Positions 44,826 to 57,239 of a DNA stretch of 64,000 nucleotides are shown here, one piece after another (within the stretch, counting starts at the first letter, position 1; each line of letters starts with the position of its first letter). Position numbers and translations under genes: made by a program. The DNA comes from Acanthosepion pharaonis (taxonomy: Eukaryota > Mollusca > Cephalopoda > Sepiida > Sepiidae). The stretch lies in contig CAHIKZ030001780.1 of assembly GCA_903632075.3 (NCBI GenBank), forward strand, positions 1,218,501-1,282,500, given 5' to 3'. The notes under the pieces are model-generated. The model was not told the origin of the DNA. It made no database searches and saw only the letters and a list, made by a program, of their open reading frames with translations.

Positions 44826-45408
44826 TAGGGTGAGATGTGTAAATTGTTGCCATTTGATATTTTTAATTTTGTGCATAGACATTGTTTGTTTTTGATTTTG
44901 TCAACTGCACAGTATAGTAGGGTCAGTTGGGCACCCGTCTGTGAGAAAAAGATCACCATGACACAATTCACTCCACCAGAAATTTGGAAATGCCATGCTG
45001 TACTGCTTGGTATTTACACCAGAAGCTCCAATACAAACATTTCAGAGTAAGTGTCAATCTGAGGACACTGTAGAGAATACAGAAAGAGTTGGATGAGTCT
45101 AATGGTGATTACAATAGTACAGCAGTCAGGAAAACTAACTCTGATCATTCTGATAAGAAAAGAATTCTCAAATTTATTGGTGAGGACCTCGGAATCAACA
45201 TGGAAGCATACATCAAATGCCTTGAGGAGGTAGTGCTACCCTGGGTATGGACCATGTCTGCTGGAAGACCCTATGTCTGGCAACAGGACTCTGCACCATG
45301 CCACACAAGCAGAAGAACTGAGTCATGGCTGTCAAACAATATCTGTGGCCACATCACTCATTACATCTGGCCACCTAACTCCCCAGAATGCCACCCCTTA
45401 TTAAATTA
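44826..45408 (+). pseudogene. Mariner/IS630-type transposase relic, internally deleted
   Basis: The left end (tagggtgagatgtgtaaatt, then gacattgtttgtttttgatt) is homologous to the inner side of the element end at 58,192. MTQFTPPEIWKCHAVLLGIY starts the transposase at about 44,958. Most of the DNA-binding and first catalytic region is deleted. It resumes at about 45,170 with KFIGEDLGINMEAYIKCLEE, then SAGRPYVWQQDSAPCHTSRR (second catalytic Asp in QQD) and IWPPNSPECHPL (third position). The right terminus is lost. Confidence 0.85.
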
Positions 45409-45499
45409 AAACACTTGGTCCTCCTAAATGTCTTGTGTATTTCAAATTATTATATAGCCAGTTTCTTGCAAATAGGATCTCATAATGCACTGTTTTTAT

Positions 45500-45835
45500 T
45501 TTGTCATAGTACGTGCCGTCTTTTCTATCAAAAGCGCATTCCCCTTTACCCATAAAAATATTTTGCCTAGCCTTCAACAAAATTTAGTTGTTTATTGCTA
45601 TAAATGTCAGTACTATGCTGACTATGTAGGCAAAACTATTCAATGTTTGGAGGTGAGAAATACTCAACATGTGCCATGTCGTATCCACAGGCATATGCCA
45701 TTAACATCCAGGCACTTACAGACACATGGCAAACATCTATTAAATATTGATACCTCTGTAGGGACAACTATTCAGGGCTTGGACAAAATATCATCTGAAT
45801 ATTCTAGAGATCAACACACAGTGATTTTGTTTTGA
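45500..45835 (+). pseudogene. Penelope-like GIY-YIG endonuclease relic, second lineage
   Basis: Plus strand: NLVVYCYKCQYYADYVGKTI, QCLEVRNTQHVPCRIH, then LQTHGKHLLN. The VYxYKC(R)C...YVG(R)T(x)QRL(x)xR(I)KQHVP pattern is a distinct PLE subtype from those at 25.7 and 52.5 kb. A lead sequence may be lost, and the frame is open for 116 codons. Confidence 0.75.
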
Positions 45836-47954
<2,119 letters not shown>

Positions 47955-48200
47955 AGTTGTTTTTTTTTTCCCCACAGTAGGTTGCCATTTCTTTCTGCAG
48001 TAGACCAGTTGCCATCCAAGGCTATAGAACCTGGTCTGTCTTGCTATTTATCCATAGCTGGAGGGAGAAGAAGAGGATTCATACCTTTTCCAAGGCTTTT
48101 AGCATGTAAGTGAATGTAATGGATTCAAGTGGAATTCAAACTCGGCTCTCCAATTCCACAATCCGAGCTGCTATCTATTACTCCACTGTGCCTCCAATTT
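47955..48200 (-). mobile_element. SINE-T, reverse orientation
   Basis: Minus strand: head agtaatagatagcagctcgg with B-box-like gtttgaattccacttg, then ccttggaaaaggtatgaatc, and tail agacaggttctatagccttg. Same layout as 19,320-19,540. Confidence 0.8.
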
Positions 48201-48339
48201 CATTCCATCAGAATCTTAATTGCAATTTCAGTTGACCTTCCAAACAAGCAGAATCGATATGAAAATAATAATGACATTTTTTTAAATAAGTCTTTTCTTG
48301 TACACTCTGTGTATAATTGATGTTCTCCTTCTTTTCTGC

Positions 48340-48396
48340 GCTGTTCCTTCAGGATGTTTGTGATCATGACTCTCCTCAACTTCCTATTCTTCATCA
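48340..48396 (-). mobile_element. LINE-B 3' terminal scrap
   Basis: tgtgatcatgactctcctca and acttcctattcttcat: complement of the (L)WRAMI...KNRKL end. It abuts a LINE-A1 copy. Confidence 0.6.
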
Positions 48397-48820
48397 GCTA
48401 CTAAGAAAGTCAGTTCACTGTGTTACTCTCCAGAATCTATCTTACGTATCTATAAGTCTACCACCATTTACCCATGCTTAGAATACTGTTGCCACATGGT
48501 CCAGTTCCCCTACTATTTACCTTGAGTTCCTTGATAAAATCCAAAGAAGAGACAACAATATTATTACTGGCAGCTCAGCTTCAGTCACTTTCCCACTGTC
48601 TCTCTATGGCTTTTCTATAAATACTTTCATGGTAATTGTTCAGATGAGCTCTTTGCCATCGTACTAGACATTTTTTAATTTAAGCGCAATGCTAGACTAG
48701 CATCAAAATCAATTTACAGTTGAGCTGTCTAGCTATAACCATAAATTCTATGCTAACAGTTTCTTTTCTCACACTTCTTGCTTGTCAAACTTTTTAGTGG
48801 CTTTACTGTCTTGGATTGAG
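48397..48820 (+). pseudogene. LINE-A1 RT C-terminal relic
   Basis: ctactaagaaagtcagttca, then CLEY(C)CHMVQ-like, YLEFLDKIQ, KYFHGNCSDELFAIV in shifted frames, and CNHKFYANSFFSHTSCL. Several 1-2 bp losses. Confidence 0.75.
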
Positions 48821-49059
48821 TGATACTGATTTTTAAAAAAAGCTCTAATGTTTACTTCCTCACTATTACTCCTAGGACCTGCCATGTTACTTCCACAGAG
48901 TTGAATGGCCCTCATTTCCTCCATATATGAAATGTAAGTAGTAATGGTCAACAACTAGACTAGCACACTAGCCATTACTCTATATTAAGTTGGTTAGAAA
49001 TTAATGTCAAATTTTTGATAATGGAAACAAATTCTGTTCAAATGGAGGAATATTTAAAT

Positions 49060-49345
49060 TTCAGAACATATTTGTCTATATTTCTGTGATGAGATATTGT
49101 AATTATTTATACTATTTACATTGTCTGTGGAGAATCCTTCCTTCTCATGACTGTGTAAATGTCTGGACTGTAAAGGTCTGAACAGGTGGATTTAAAAGAC
49201 TGGAGTTCATCTGAACATTTGTCATGGAAATAGCTAACATAGTAGTAATAGGCTTGGAACATTACATCTGTGGAAAAACAGCTGCAGAACAAAGAATAAA
49301 TGTTCCTGTGAATAAAGAAATATTTGACAGTTTTAAATTGATTGA
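49060..49345 (-). mobile_element. LINE-A2 fragment beside a SINE-H-like tail
   Basis: Minus strand 49,300-49,190: YYYVSYFHDKCSDELQSF, the KCSDELHSLVP segment. 49,060-49,130 (gtgatgagatattgtaatta, tttacattgtctg) resembles the end of SINE-H tails. Confidence 0.6.
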
Positions 49346-49840
49346 CTAGTAATGATGAGATTGATTTTCTCAACCTAATAGCTTGATTTGAATTTATTTT
49401 ACCAAATGTGAGTTGATATTTTCATTTCTTTCAACCAATTTGAGGAATTTTTTACATAATTCTTCATTGTTTATCATTTGTAAAATAAAAATTTATGCTG
49501 ATTTATTTTTGGCTTTATTCTAAAAGCGTGTAACAAAAAACAAACCATTCCACTGACAGTTCTCCAAGACCTTATATAGGAACTTTGTTTTAGGTTTTTG
49601 CTTCGGCATCTGAGATTCTTTCAGCAAAAATTAAAATAATTATTAAAAACTTAAGGAATCAGTGCATATGTTAGGCTACAAAAATCTCATAATCTGGCCA
49701 AGCATAGATATGAATACAATATGGAAACCAGTACTACAGAGAAACAACAATAACAAAAAATTGTAATATGAAGCTCTAGTAAAAATGGTGACTGAGACAT
49801 TATACTTATAAGTCCCAAATACACTCAGTGATGCCTCCAA
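49346..49840. other. Unassigned AT-rich sequence
   Basis: No gene or repeat recognised. Confidence 0.35.
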
Positions 49841-49844
49841 GAAT

Positions 49845-50135
49845 AAGTGGATAAATGCATTGGTTGAGTGAATCAAAAGTGACTTGACCCCAAAAGTTCA
49901 ATACCTGGTCACAAAGGGAACAAATAAGTTGAGTTACCAATGGGAATTAACTGAAAACTGAGATATCAAAAAAAAGTCATGGCATGTAGTATTAGAACAA
50001 TCTACCCTTGTGGACTAAATAAAGTGTTTGGTTCAAAATTCTAACAAATATCACCTGAAGAAGGCTGGAGCATATGATGGCTGAAATGTCATGAATATGG
50101 CAATAAAGATGAGAGCAACAGTTCAAACAATGTAA
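49845..50135 (+). mobile_element. SINE-H copy
   Basis: Head gataaatgcattggttgagt, B-box-like aagttcaatacctgg, body with gtcatggcatgtag, tail CTGAAGAAGGCTGG...GGCTGAAATGTCATG, tatggcaataaagatgagag. Confidence 0.8.
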
Positions 50136-50164
50136 ATAGTGTAAATAGTTACAATATCTCATCT

Positions 50165-50275
50165 CAGAAATATAGACATATCCTGAAGAAGACCAGAATG
50201 CACAATGTCCGAAACAACATGTATGTAGCTATAAAGATAAAGACAACAGTCTGAACAATGTAATTATTTAATTTT
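50165..50275 (+). mobile_element. SINE-H tail fragment
   Basis: CTGAAGAAGACC...TCCGAAACAACATG, then ataaagataaagacaacagt. Directly after a full copy. Confidence 0.7.
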
Positions 50276-50561
50276 ATATTAGGCTTTTATCCTGAACAAT
50301 AAGGAGAAATATATTTTGTCAGATTTGCATGATATTTTTTAATTCCTTTCAACCTTGTACATTTTTGCATACCACTCGAGAGCAGTGCTTCTTATGGTTG
50401 GATACCAGTTTACCGAGACCATAAAAAAATAACCACATATTTTATTAAGTCCTGACTAGTATAAAGTTTTCCCATGTGAATTCTTAAATATATTGTTAGA
50501 TATGATCCCGACTGCCACCTAAGAGGACACATTTTTGCTATAAAATTTAATCTTCCTCATC

Positions 50562-50582
50562 CTGGGTTAGGGTTAGGGTTAG
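50562..50582 (+). repeat. Short telomere-like run
   Basis: Three consecutive ggttag(g) units. Short enough to be chance or a repaired break. Confidence 0.7.
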
Positions 50583-50589
50583 TAACTCA

Positions 50590-50720
50590 GAAAGAGAATT
50601 CAGCAACCTGTATTTGATTTACATTCACTTTCTCACAAATATGCTTGGGAAAGGTATGGATCCATTGCTTCTCCACACAGTTATCAGTTAAATAGCAATG
50701 CTAATTGTGCTCTCTTATGT
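50590..50720 (+). mobile_element. SINE-T fragment
   Basis: acattcactttctcacaaat, gcttgggaaaggtatggatc, then cagttatcagttaaatagca. Confidence 0.6.
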
Positions 50721-50774
50721 TCAGGTGACAACTAGGTTAAGAGAAGGAAAACTTTGAATTCAAAACCAGCCTGA

Positions 50775-51125
50775 AGAGTGACATATTCCTAGCAAAAACA
50801 ATCCACTAGGAAAAACAACAGCCTTGTGGATGAAAGTGTTGTGAGTTCAATCCTTGAGCCAGGTAGTGCAGACTTGGGCTCAGTAGAAACAGTGCAAGCA
50901 ATAAATGTATTGTATTAAATAAGAACAAGATGAGATATCCTTAAACATTGTCAGAGAAATTATAACAATCTGCTCCTATAGATTAAACAAAGGATTCAGT
51001 TTTAAATTTCCTGAAGTTTACCCAGATTGGCAATTGCCTGATGAAGGCTGGAGAGCACAGTGACTGAAACATTGTGATAATAACAACAAAGATGTGGACA
51101 ACAGTGTAAATAATGTAAGTAGAAA
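50775..51125 (+). mobile_element. SINE-H copy with intact CTGATGA tail
   Basis: Head ggatgaaagtgttgtgagtt with B-box-like gagttcaatccttga, body aaacaaaggattcagtttta, tail CTGATGA at 51,038-51,044, spacer ggctggagagcacagtgac, GAAAC at 51,066-51,070, then attgtgataataacaacaaa. Confidence 0.85.
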
Positions 51126-51164
51126 TGTTCTCTGAAAGGCTATCTTGCCTTAAGCACACCTCTG

Positions 51165-51650
51165 CTGTTATGACCCTAATGAGCTAGTCCTGGATATGAT
51201 GATAAACTACATCCAGCAACAAGGCCTCTGACTGGGTGATTGCAGATTTTGGGGAGTGTGGAACCACCTCTTAATTGCTCTTGTTCCTACATCCTCTCTG
51301 ACTCAGGATGGTAGCACATGCTAAGGTCCCACTTATGGGCAAATATTGAAACCCCAAACAAGAACAAAACACTATGAAAGTATGAAAAAAATAAATTTTA
51401 TAGTAAAAATACCAGCAATACATTTTATATAAAAAATTACCAGCAATACATTTTTGTAGTAAAATTACCAACATTACCTTATTATAGTAAAATTACCAAC
51501 AATATATTTTTAAAGCAAAATGACCAGTAATATATTTTATAGTAGAATTAACAACAATACAGTTTATCAATTGCTTTCAAAATATTTAGATTTTGGCATT
51601 AAGTAACCATAGAGGTTGATATGCTGCTAAAAAAAATCAACCAACAAACA
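51165..51650. repeat. Unclassified interspersed repeat, copy 2
   Basis: Counterpart of 7195-7745: aaactacatccagcaacaag, aggatggtagcacatgctaa, five to six ~27-bp units (aaaattaccaacaatacatt), then ttagattttggcattaagta and ccatagaggttgatatg. Confidence 0.75.
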
Positions 51651-51704
51651 ACTCTAATCCTTTGCTGTCAATCTATTCAAGTTCTTATGAAATGCACAAT
51701 GACA

Positions 51705-52090
51705 TGATGGAGCTGCCCAGTCCTCATTTTCCAGCCTTGATAGAGTTCTAAAGCATTTATGTAGTCTTGTGGGTGATGAAGTATTTTCAACCCTACAGAC
51801 CCTTCCTTCAAACAAAATATTGTAGTGATTGACAAAGCATCCTCTCAGGAGTCTGTTCCACAGAGGAACAGTTTTTTGGAAGAAACTGACATTGTGGAAC
51901 TTCTTTCTTACCAGTGGAATCTAAAGGGAATGAGGATGATTCAATCCCGTGGATGTGATGTGAAGTCAAATGTTATCTATCCTGATAAAGTGAACTTACT
52001 TCCTATTCTTGCATCCATATAACAACCTCATTCAGCAACTTTATACCTTCACTTGTTCTTCAACCTTGAATTCAGTGAACAGTTAGTAAG
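51705..52090 (+). mobile_element. LINE-A2 fragment with internal inversion
   Basis: 51,705-51,825 reads plus-strand LINE-A2 (gcccagtcctcattttccag, ccttgatagagttctaaagc). 51,826-51,980 reads minus (gtctgttccacagaggaaca, gaactcttggaagaaactg-like). 51,995-52,085 is plus again (tgcatccatataacaacctc, caaccttgaattcagtg). Confidence 0.75.
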
Positions 52091-52139
52091 AAAAAAAAGT
52101 CATTTAAAATTGTCAGTTCTGCCAAATGGGTTATTGGCT

Positions 52140-52200
52140 TAAGAACATGTCACATTGAAACACTGGTTCTCATAGAATCCATATTGGATATACTACAACA
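52140..52200 (+). mobile_element. SINE-5S 5' scrap
   Basis: tcacattgaaacactggttc and tcatagaatcc match the 5S head start of the 62.66-kb unit. The rest is absent. Confidence 0.5.
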
Positions 52201-52289
52201 TGTAGTCTTCTTGTTAAAAATTTTTTAACAAGATTATTTACATTACATCAATCTTATAATAGCTTAATTAGGTCTCATTTAAATATACA

Positions 52290-52915
52290 TGATGACCTAC
52301 CAAACTCTATCCATAACATACTCGTTGATAATACAAATATAATAGCATATGCACATGTACAAAATGGCTAAAAATAATGGAACCACTCTCAAAAATTTTC
52401 CATCTTTCTCTTTTGATAAATGTGGCATTCTTTAGATCAAAGTTGTGGTTGAATTTATTTCTATGAATAACTAATGCATTTGATAAATTGTGCATAAAAT
52501 CCTGTTTGTATTCATAGATACATTTTTCTTTTTTAATTTCTACAAGTTTCCCCAATGTATTGTGAGGAGCAATTCTAGCAATTTATTTTATATTTATTTA
52601 CCTGCTTCAAAATTATTATCGTCATGGGTATTTTGGGTTTTGATCATATTCATAACAGTTTTGGATGTGGTTGTAATTATTTTGATGTTGTCTAGATTAG
52701 ATAAATTGTTTCCGATAGTGGATGTGACAGAGTTCAGAGGCAGTATTATATGCCTGTTTTTATCTTGTTTATTGTCTTTGTTATTATTGTTAATAATGTT
52801 ATCATTTTTGCAGTCATATATTTTGTATGCCTTTCTCTTAGCATGGTGGATGAAATAATAAGGATATTGGAGGTTTTTGAAAGTGTTTTCTATGCATATT
52901 TCTTCTTCAGAAATA
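52290..52915 (-). pseudogene. Penelope-like element relic (RT end plus endonuclease)
   Basis: Minus strand: HHAKRKAYKIYD at the RT side, RHIILPLNSVTSTIGNNLSN, NIKIITTTSKTVMNMIKTQN, then in the next frame GKLVEIKKEKCIYEYKQDF, NLSNALVIHRNKFNHNF and DLKNATFIKRE. These are the thumb-to-GIY-YIG transition and the R/K...HK.DF...NAL..H....H.F motifs of PLE. Stops near the YIG core and a frameshift between segments. The Tc1 element lies immediately to the right. Confidence 0.85.
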
Positions 52916-52921
52916 TATATA

Positions 52922-54378
52922 CAGTGTATCACAAAAGTGAGTACACCCCTCACATTTCTTCAAATATTTAAGTATATCTCTTCATGGGACAACACTGACA
53001 AAATGAACTTTGACACAATGAAAAGTAGCCTGTCTGCAGCATATATAACAGAGTTAATTTATTTTTCCCTCAAAATAACTCAAAATATAGCCATTAAAAG
53101 CTAAATCCCTGGCAACAAAAGTGAGTACACCCCTAAGAAACTACACCCCTAAAAAGTGAGTACACCCCTAAGAAACTACACCCCTAAATGTCTAAATTAA
53201 GTACTGCTAATGCTGAAACTGAGCTGCAGCACAGTGGCTAAGATCATCCAGCATTTTAAAAGAGCAGGGTCCACTCAGAACAGGCCTCAGGTAGGTCGTC
53301 CAAAGAAGCTGAGCTTGCGTGCTGAGCATCACATCCAAATGCTTTTCTTTGAAAGATCAGCATAGGAGTGCTATTAGCATTGCTGCAGAGATTAAAGAGA
53401 TTGGGATTCAGCCTGTTAGTGTTCAGACCATACGCCGCACACTACATCAAATTGGTGTGCATGGCTGTCACCCCAGGAGGAAGCCTCTTCTGAAGGCAAT
53501 ACACAAGAAAGCCTGCAAACAGTTTGCTGAAGACATGTCAACAAAGCCCATAGATTACTGGAACCATGTCCTATGGTCTGATGAGACAAAATTTAATTTG
53601 TTTGGTTCTGATGGCCTTAAGCATGTGTGGAGTACAAAGATAAGTGTATCATGCCTACAGTCAAGCATGGTGGTGGGAATGTCATGGTCTGGGGCTGCAT
53701 GAGTGCTGCAGGTATTGAAGAGTTACATTTCATTGAGGGAAACATGAACTCCAACATGTACTGTGAAATATTGCAGCAGAGCATGATCCCCTCTCTCCAG
53801 AAACTGGGTCGCAGAGCAGTGTTCCAGCATGACAATGACCCCAAACACACATCCAAGACAACCACTGCTTTACTGAAGAGGCTGAGGGTAAAGGTGATGG
53901 ACTGGCCAAGCATGTCTCCAGACTTGAACCCAATAGAACATCTTTGGGCCATCCTCAAGCAGAAGGTGGATGTGTGCAGAGTCTCAAATATCCGCCAGCT
54001 CTGCGACGTCATCATTGAGGAGTGGAAGAGCATTCCAGTGACTACCTGTAAAACTCTGGTAAACTCCATGCCCAGGAGAGTAAAGGCAGTTTTGGATAAT
54101 GATGGTGGCCACACAAAATATTGACAGTTGACATGTTGTATGTTAATATTGACAACTTTTCCTAAGGGGTGTACTCACTTTTGTTGCCAGGGATTTAGCT
54201 TTTAATGGCTATATTTTGAGTTATTTTGAGGGAAAAATAAATTAACTCTGTTATATATGCTACAGACAGGCTACTTTTTATTGTGTCAAAGTGTCATTTT
54301 GTCAGTGTTGTCCCATGAAGAGATATACTTAAATATTTGAAGAAATGTGAGGGGTGTACTCACTTTTGTGATACACTG
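52922..54378 (+). mobile_element. Tc1-like DNA transposon, 1,457 bp, both ends present
   Basis: Flanked by TA at 52,920-52,921 and 54,379-54,380. Terminal repeats of about 210 bp begin cagtgtatcacaaaagtgag and are near-perfect inverted copies. Each carries the short repeat aaaagtgagtacacccct at its outer and inner end, an IR/DR arrangement. In the left repeat the inner word is further duplicated in tandem (about 53,117-53,170). From memory, this terminal sequence matches Tc1 elements of teleosts and lampreys. It is non-autonomous now, because the transposase is broken. Confidence 0.95.
53220..54124 (+). pseudogene. Tc1 transposase, frameshifted
   Basis: Fragments in order: VAKIIQHFKRAGST, then NRPQVGRPKK (C-terminal part of the DNA-binding region with the GRP(K/R)K hook) in frame 1; a shift near 53,340 to IAAEIKEIG and VQTIRRTLHQIGVHG; VLWSDETKFNLFG (first catalytic Asp); an out-of-frame deletion near 53,630; then TVKHGGGNVMVWGCMS, FQHDNDPKHTSK (second Asp) and MSPDLNPIEHLWAILK (Glu), a D,D34E layout. 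The C-terminus ends at 54,124. The N-terminal helix-turn-helix start is deleted. All three catalytic residues survive, but the gene cannot make a full protein. Confidence 0.95.
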
Positions 54379-54990
54379 TATATATATATATAGTATATAT
54401 ATAGTATATATTGCAGATATTCAATTCCATGAGTTTTTATGTATATGTTAGCATACATATACAAACATATATATTATACACATATTGTTGACATGGAAAA
54501 CACATGGACAGACTTAAAAACATATAAACCTTTTACTTTCAACCCATTCTGAAAAATTGTATAAGGATTTACCTTAAATTAATATCAGAAAAGGCTATAT
54601 GAATCTTTTGCTTTCAAGCCATTCTGAAAATATGATGCAGATTTACCCTAAATTCAATGAAGAAAATCTGGGAGAATTTATAGATAAATTTTAACTAGCA
54701 CAAGAAAATTGTAAAGAAAAGATTCAGAATAAACATTAATAGCTTTTTTTACAAAGTCACACAATTTCATTCTTTTCTTTCATCACGAGAAATGCCAGCA
54801 TAGCGGAAAAAGTACTATTATTTAAGCATATGCACACATATAATTCTTTCTTTCATTTTTGATCTGATGAATCCAAGAAAAGGCAAAATGCATAATCAAA
54901 TCTAGTTTCAGTGAAACATTTTTCCATTTATCACATTCTTCAAACTTTGTTGGGATTCTGTATCTTATTTTATACATACACACACACATG

Positions 54991-54991
<1 letters not shown>
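54379..54991. other. Unassigned AT-rich sequence
   Basis: The first 40 bp are irregular tatata/tagtata. Two weakly similar ~80-bp units (aaaccttttactttcaaccc / gaatcttttgctttcaagcc) occur at about 54,525 and 54,600. Confidence 0.4.

Positions 54992-55051
<60 letters not shown>
54992..55051. repeat. (TA)n array
   Basis: About 29 TA units, with CA variants on the left. Confidence 0.97.
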
Positions 55052-55054
<3 letters not shown>

Positions 55055-55394
55055 GGCCAGCTGTATATATTTCAGTGTAAGAAAGAGAAATATTTCCCTG
55101 TCTACATCTGTAACATTCTTGACAAAGAAGCTGTCACTACAATATGGGTTAATCACATTGACTGCTTAGCAACTAACTTAGTATGTATGCATTCATTGCC
55201 ACCCAGCATTGGATAGGTTGATAGCACGCCATGCCATTAATACTAATGCTACTACTACTAAATCTACTCTTATTAATACTATTACTACTACTACAACCCA
55301 CAAGACAACCACCTACTTTATCTACATGCACATTGGTAAATACCGAGTCAAAACCATATTTTATCTTGAATGCCAATTTACATGTTTCTGACTT

Positions 55395-55935
55395 GTGGCT
55401 TCTTTTCCAATATTTATGTCTCTACAAATGGAACACTGCTACCATATCTGGGCTGGCGCTTGCTGGTCCTCATTTTCCAGTTTTAGTAGAGTCCAAAAGT
55501 GTCTACATGGCTTTGTTGGTGACAAATTATTTTCCACCCTACACATGTCAAAAACATTATATTACATTGTCAACCTTTATTCAATCCATTTGTAAAGAAT
55601 CTAATGTCTGTTTATCTAAAACAAATGGTATGTACATAAAAACATTCCCAAATCAACATGTGAACAATCAACAAACATAATGTATACTAGACATACACAC
55701 ACATGCACACACTTACAAATATACATTATCATCTGATTTTCACTTAGATAAACAAAAATTTTTATACACTTATTCTTATATAGCAATATTTATGGTGTGT
55801 CAGGTAGTTGTGGAATCCATTAATTTCTTGAAACTTCAGATGGACACGTCATAATTCATTGAATTTGGAATGTCAAAAATCCTTCTGTCGTATTCCAATC
55901 TGTATTTGATCTATATTTGATCCCAATGCATCATA

Positions 55936-55987
<52 letters not shown>

Positions 55988-56415
55988 AACACACATATAC
56001 ATACAACCCCTTTCACACAGGCAAAATATTGCAAGCCTCTTGCAACTCTATTGCTATTTTCATGTTCAATGTTCAGAAGAGCTTCATTGCTTAGTTCCAC
56101 CAGTTTTAACCTTTATGGCTAAGACCCACCATATACACAGTAGCAAACCACCCTCTTCCCTTCATATTTCATTAGTGAGAAGTAAGTTCCACTTGAACAG
56201 TTTCTTCCAATAAACTGCTACTTTGTAGACTCAACTCCCAAGAGGATGATTCCCTAACCACTACAATGTTAACCTGTTCAACTCTAGGGTTAACATATAT
56301 TCCCATGTATTCTCATAAATTTTACCTCTCACTCTTATCACTCACATGTCAAAATCCTTCAGTAACACTTTACCTCGAGGGGCTCTTGGGCCTTGTATAG
56401 AGTGAACATTAATAT
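55395..56415 (+). mobile_element. LINE-A2 copy interrupted by unrelated sequence
   Basis: 55,395-55,560: CYHIWAGACWSSFSSFSRVQ and LFSTLHMSK. 55,565-55,990 is unrelated and includes a (TG)n(TA)n microsatellite (55,935-55,985). 56,000-56,415 resumes with LSHRQNIASL, CSEELHCLVPP and KFHLNSFF, to the 3' tail (gggccttgtatagagtgaac). Confidence 0.75.
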
Positions 56416-57239
56416 AAAAAAATGCAGTTCAGCAAAAAACCATGCAGTCTTGGAATTTTCTTTTTCTGACTCGATCTTACAATTTCTTCTCTTTTTACCA
56501 GTCATTGAGAATGAAGATCTTTTTTAATACTAATATTCACAAAACCAAAGAATCACTCAAGGTAGAGGGATGTTGAAAGTGGTGCCACCTTCTACTGATT
56601 ATTCAGTGATAACAAGATGAGATCAGAAACATAGCCAAGTATTTATTATTTACAGTGGAACTAATGTCCTTGTCTTCATTGTTACTATCACAGAATTTTA
56701 GTCATTGTCCTCTACAGCCTTCTTCAGATGTCTGTGAATCTGTGTAATATCCAGTGTATTTTAAACTGAAACCTTCATTTAATCTACAAGAGTAGACTTG
56801 TTCTTATTTTACTGTCAAAAGCTCAAGATGTCTCTTCTGATACTTTTTATCATATTACTCATTTATTGCTATTCCCATTTTCACTGGAGCTGTACTACTA
56901 TGACCAAGGATTGAACTCAATTACTATGCAGTCAAATGCCAAAATATTGTGAAAAGGTTTGAAAGTAATTACAGACAATGATGACAAAAGTGGTTGACTG
57001 GAGAGATTCATGAAAAGTACAAAAAGGTGGCCAATAGAATAAAAGTGAGAGATTATATTAAAAAGACACAATAGTCAAATTCTCCCAAGAATGGTAGGGA
57101 AGTGGAGGTAAAATAAAAAAAAGAAAATGCAGCCATTAGATATTCTGCATGTTTCTACACCAACACCCATTAAAACTATCTTTTATAATTACCTTATTTA
57201 CAGTCAGACTAATATCCTTATCTTTGTTTTTACATGGAA
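56416..57239. other. Mostly unassigned, with a SINE-H tail
   Basis: 56,640-56,800 on the minus strand reads a SINE-H tail (CTGAAGAAGGCTG...acaatgaagacaagga). A LINE-A2 tail word (caaagaatcactcaaggtag) lies at about 56,545. The rest is unrecognised. Confidence 0.45.

Noticed and set aside
53617..54114. 165-codon minus-strand open frame
   Set aside because: It is the antisense shadow of the Tc1 transposase frame at 53,627-54,124.
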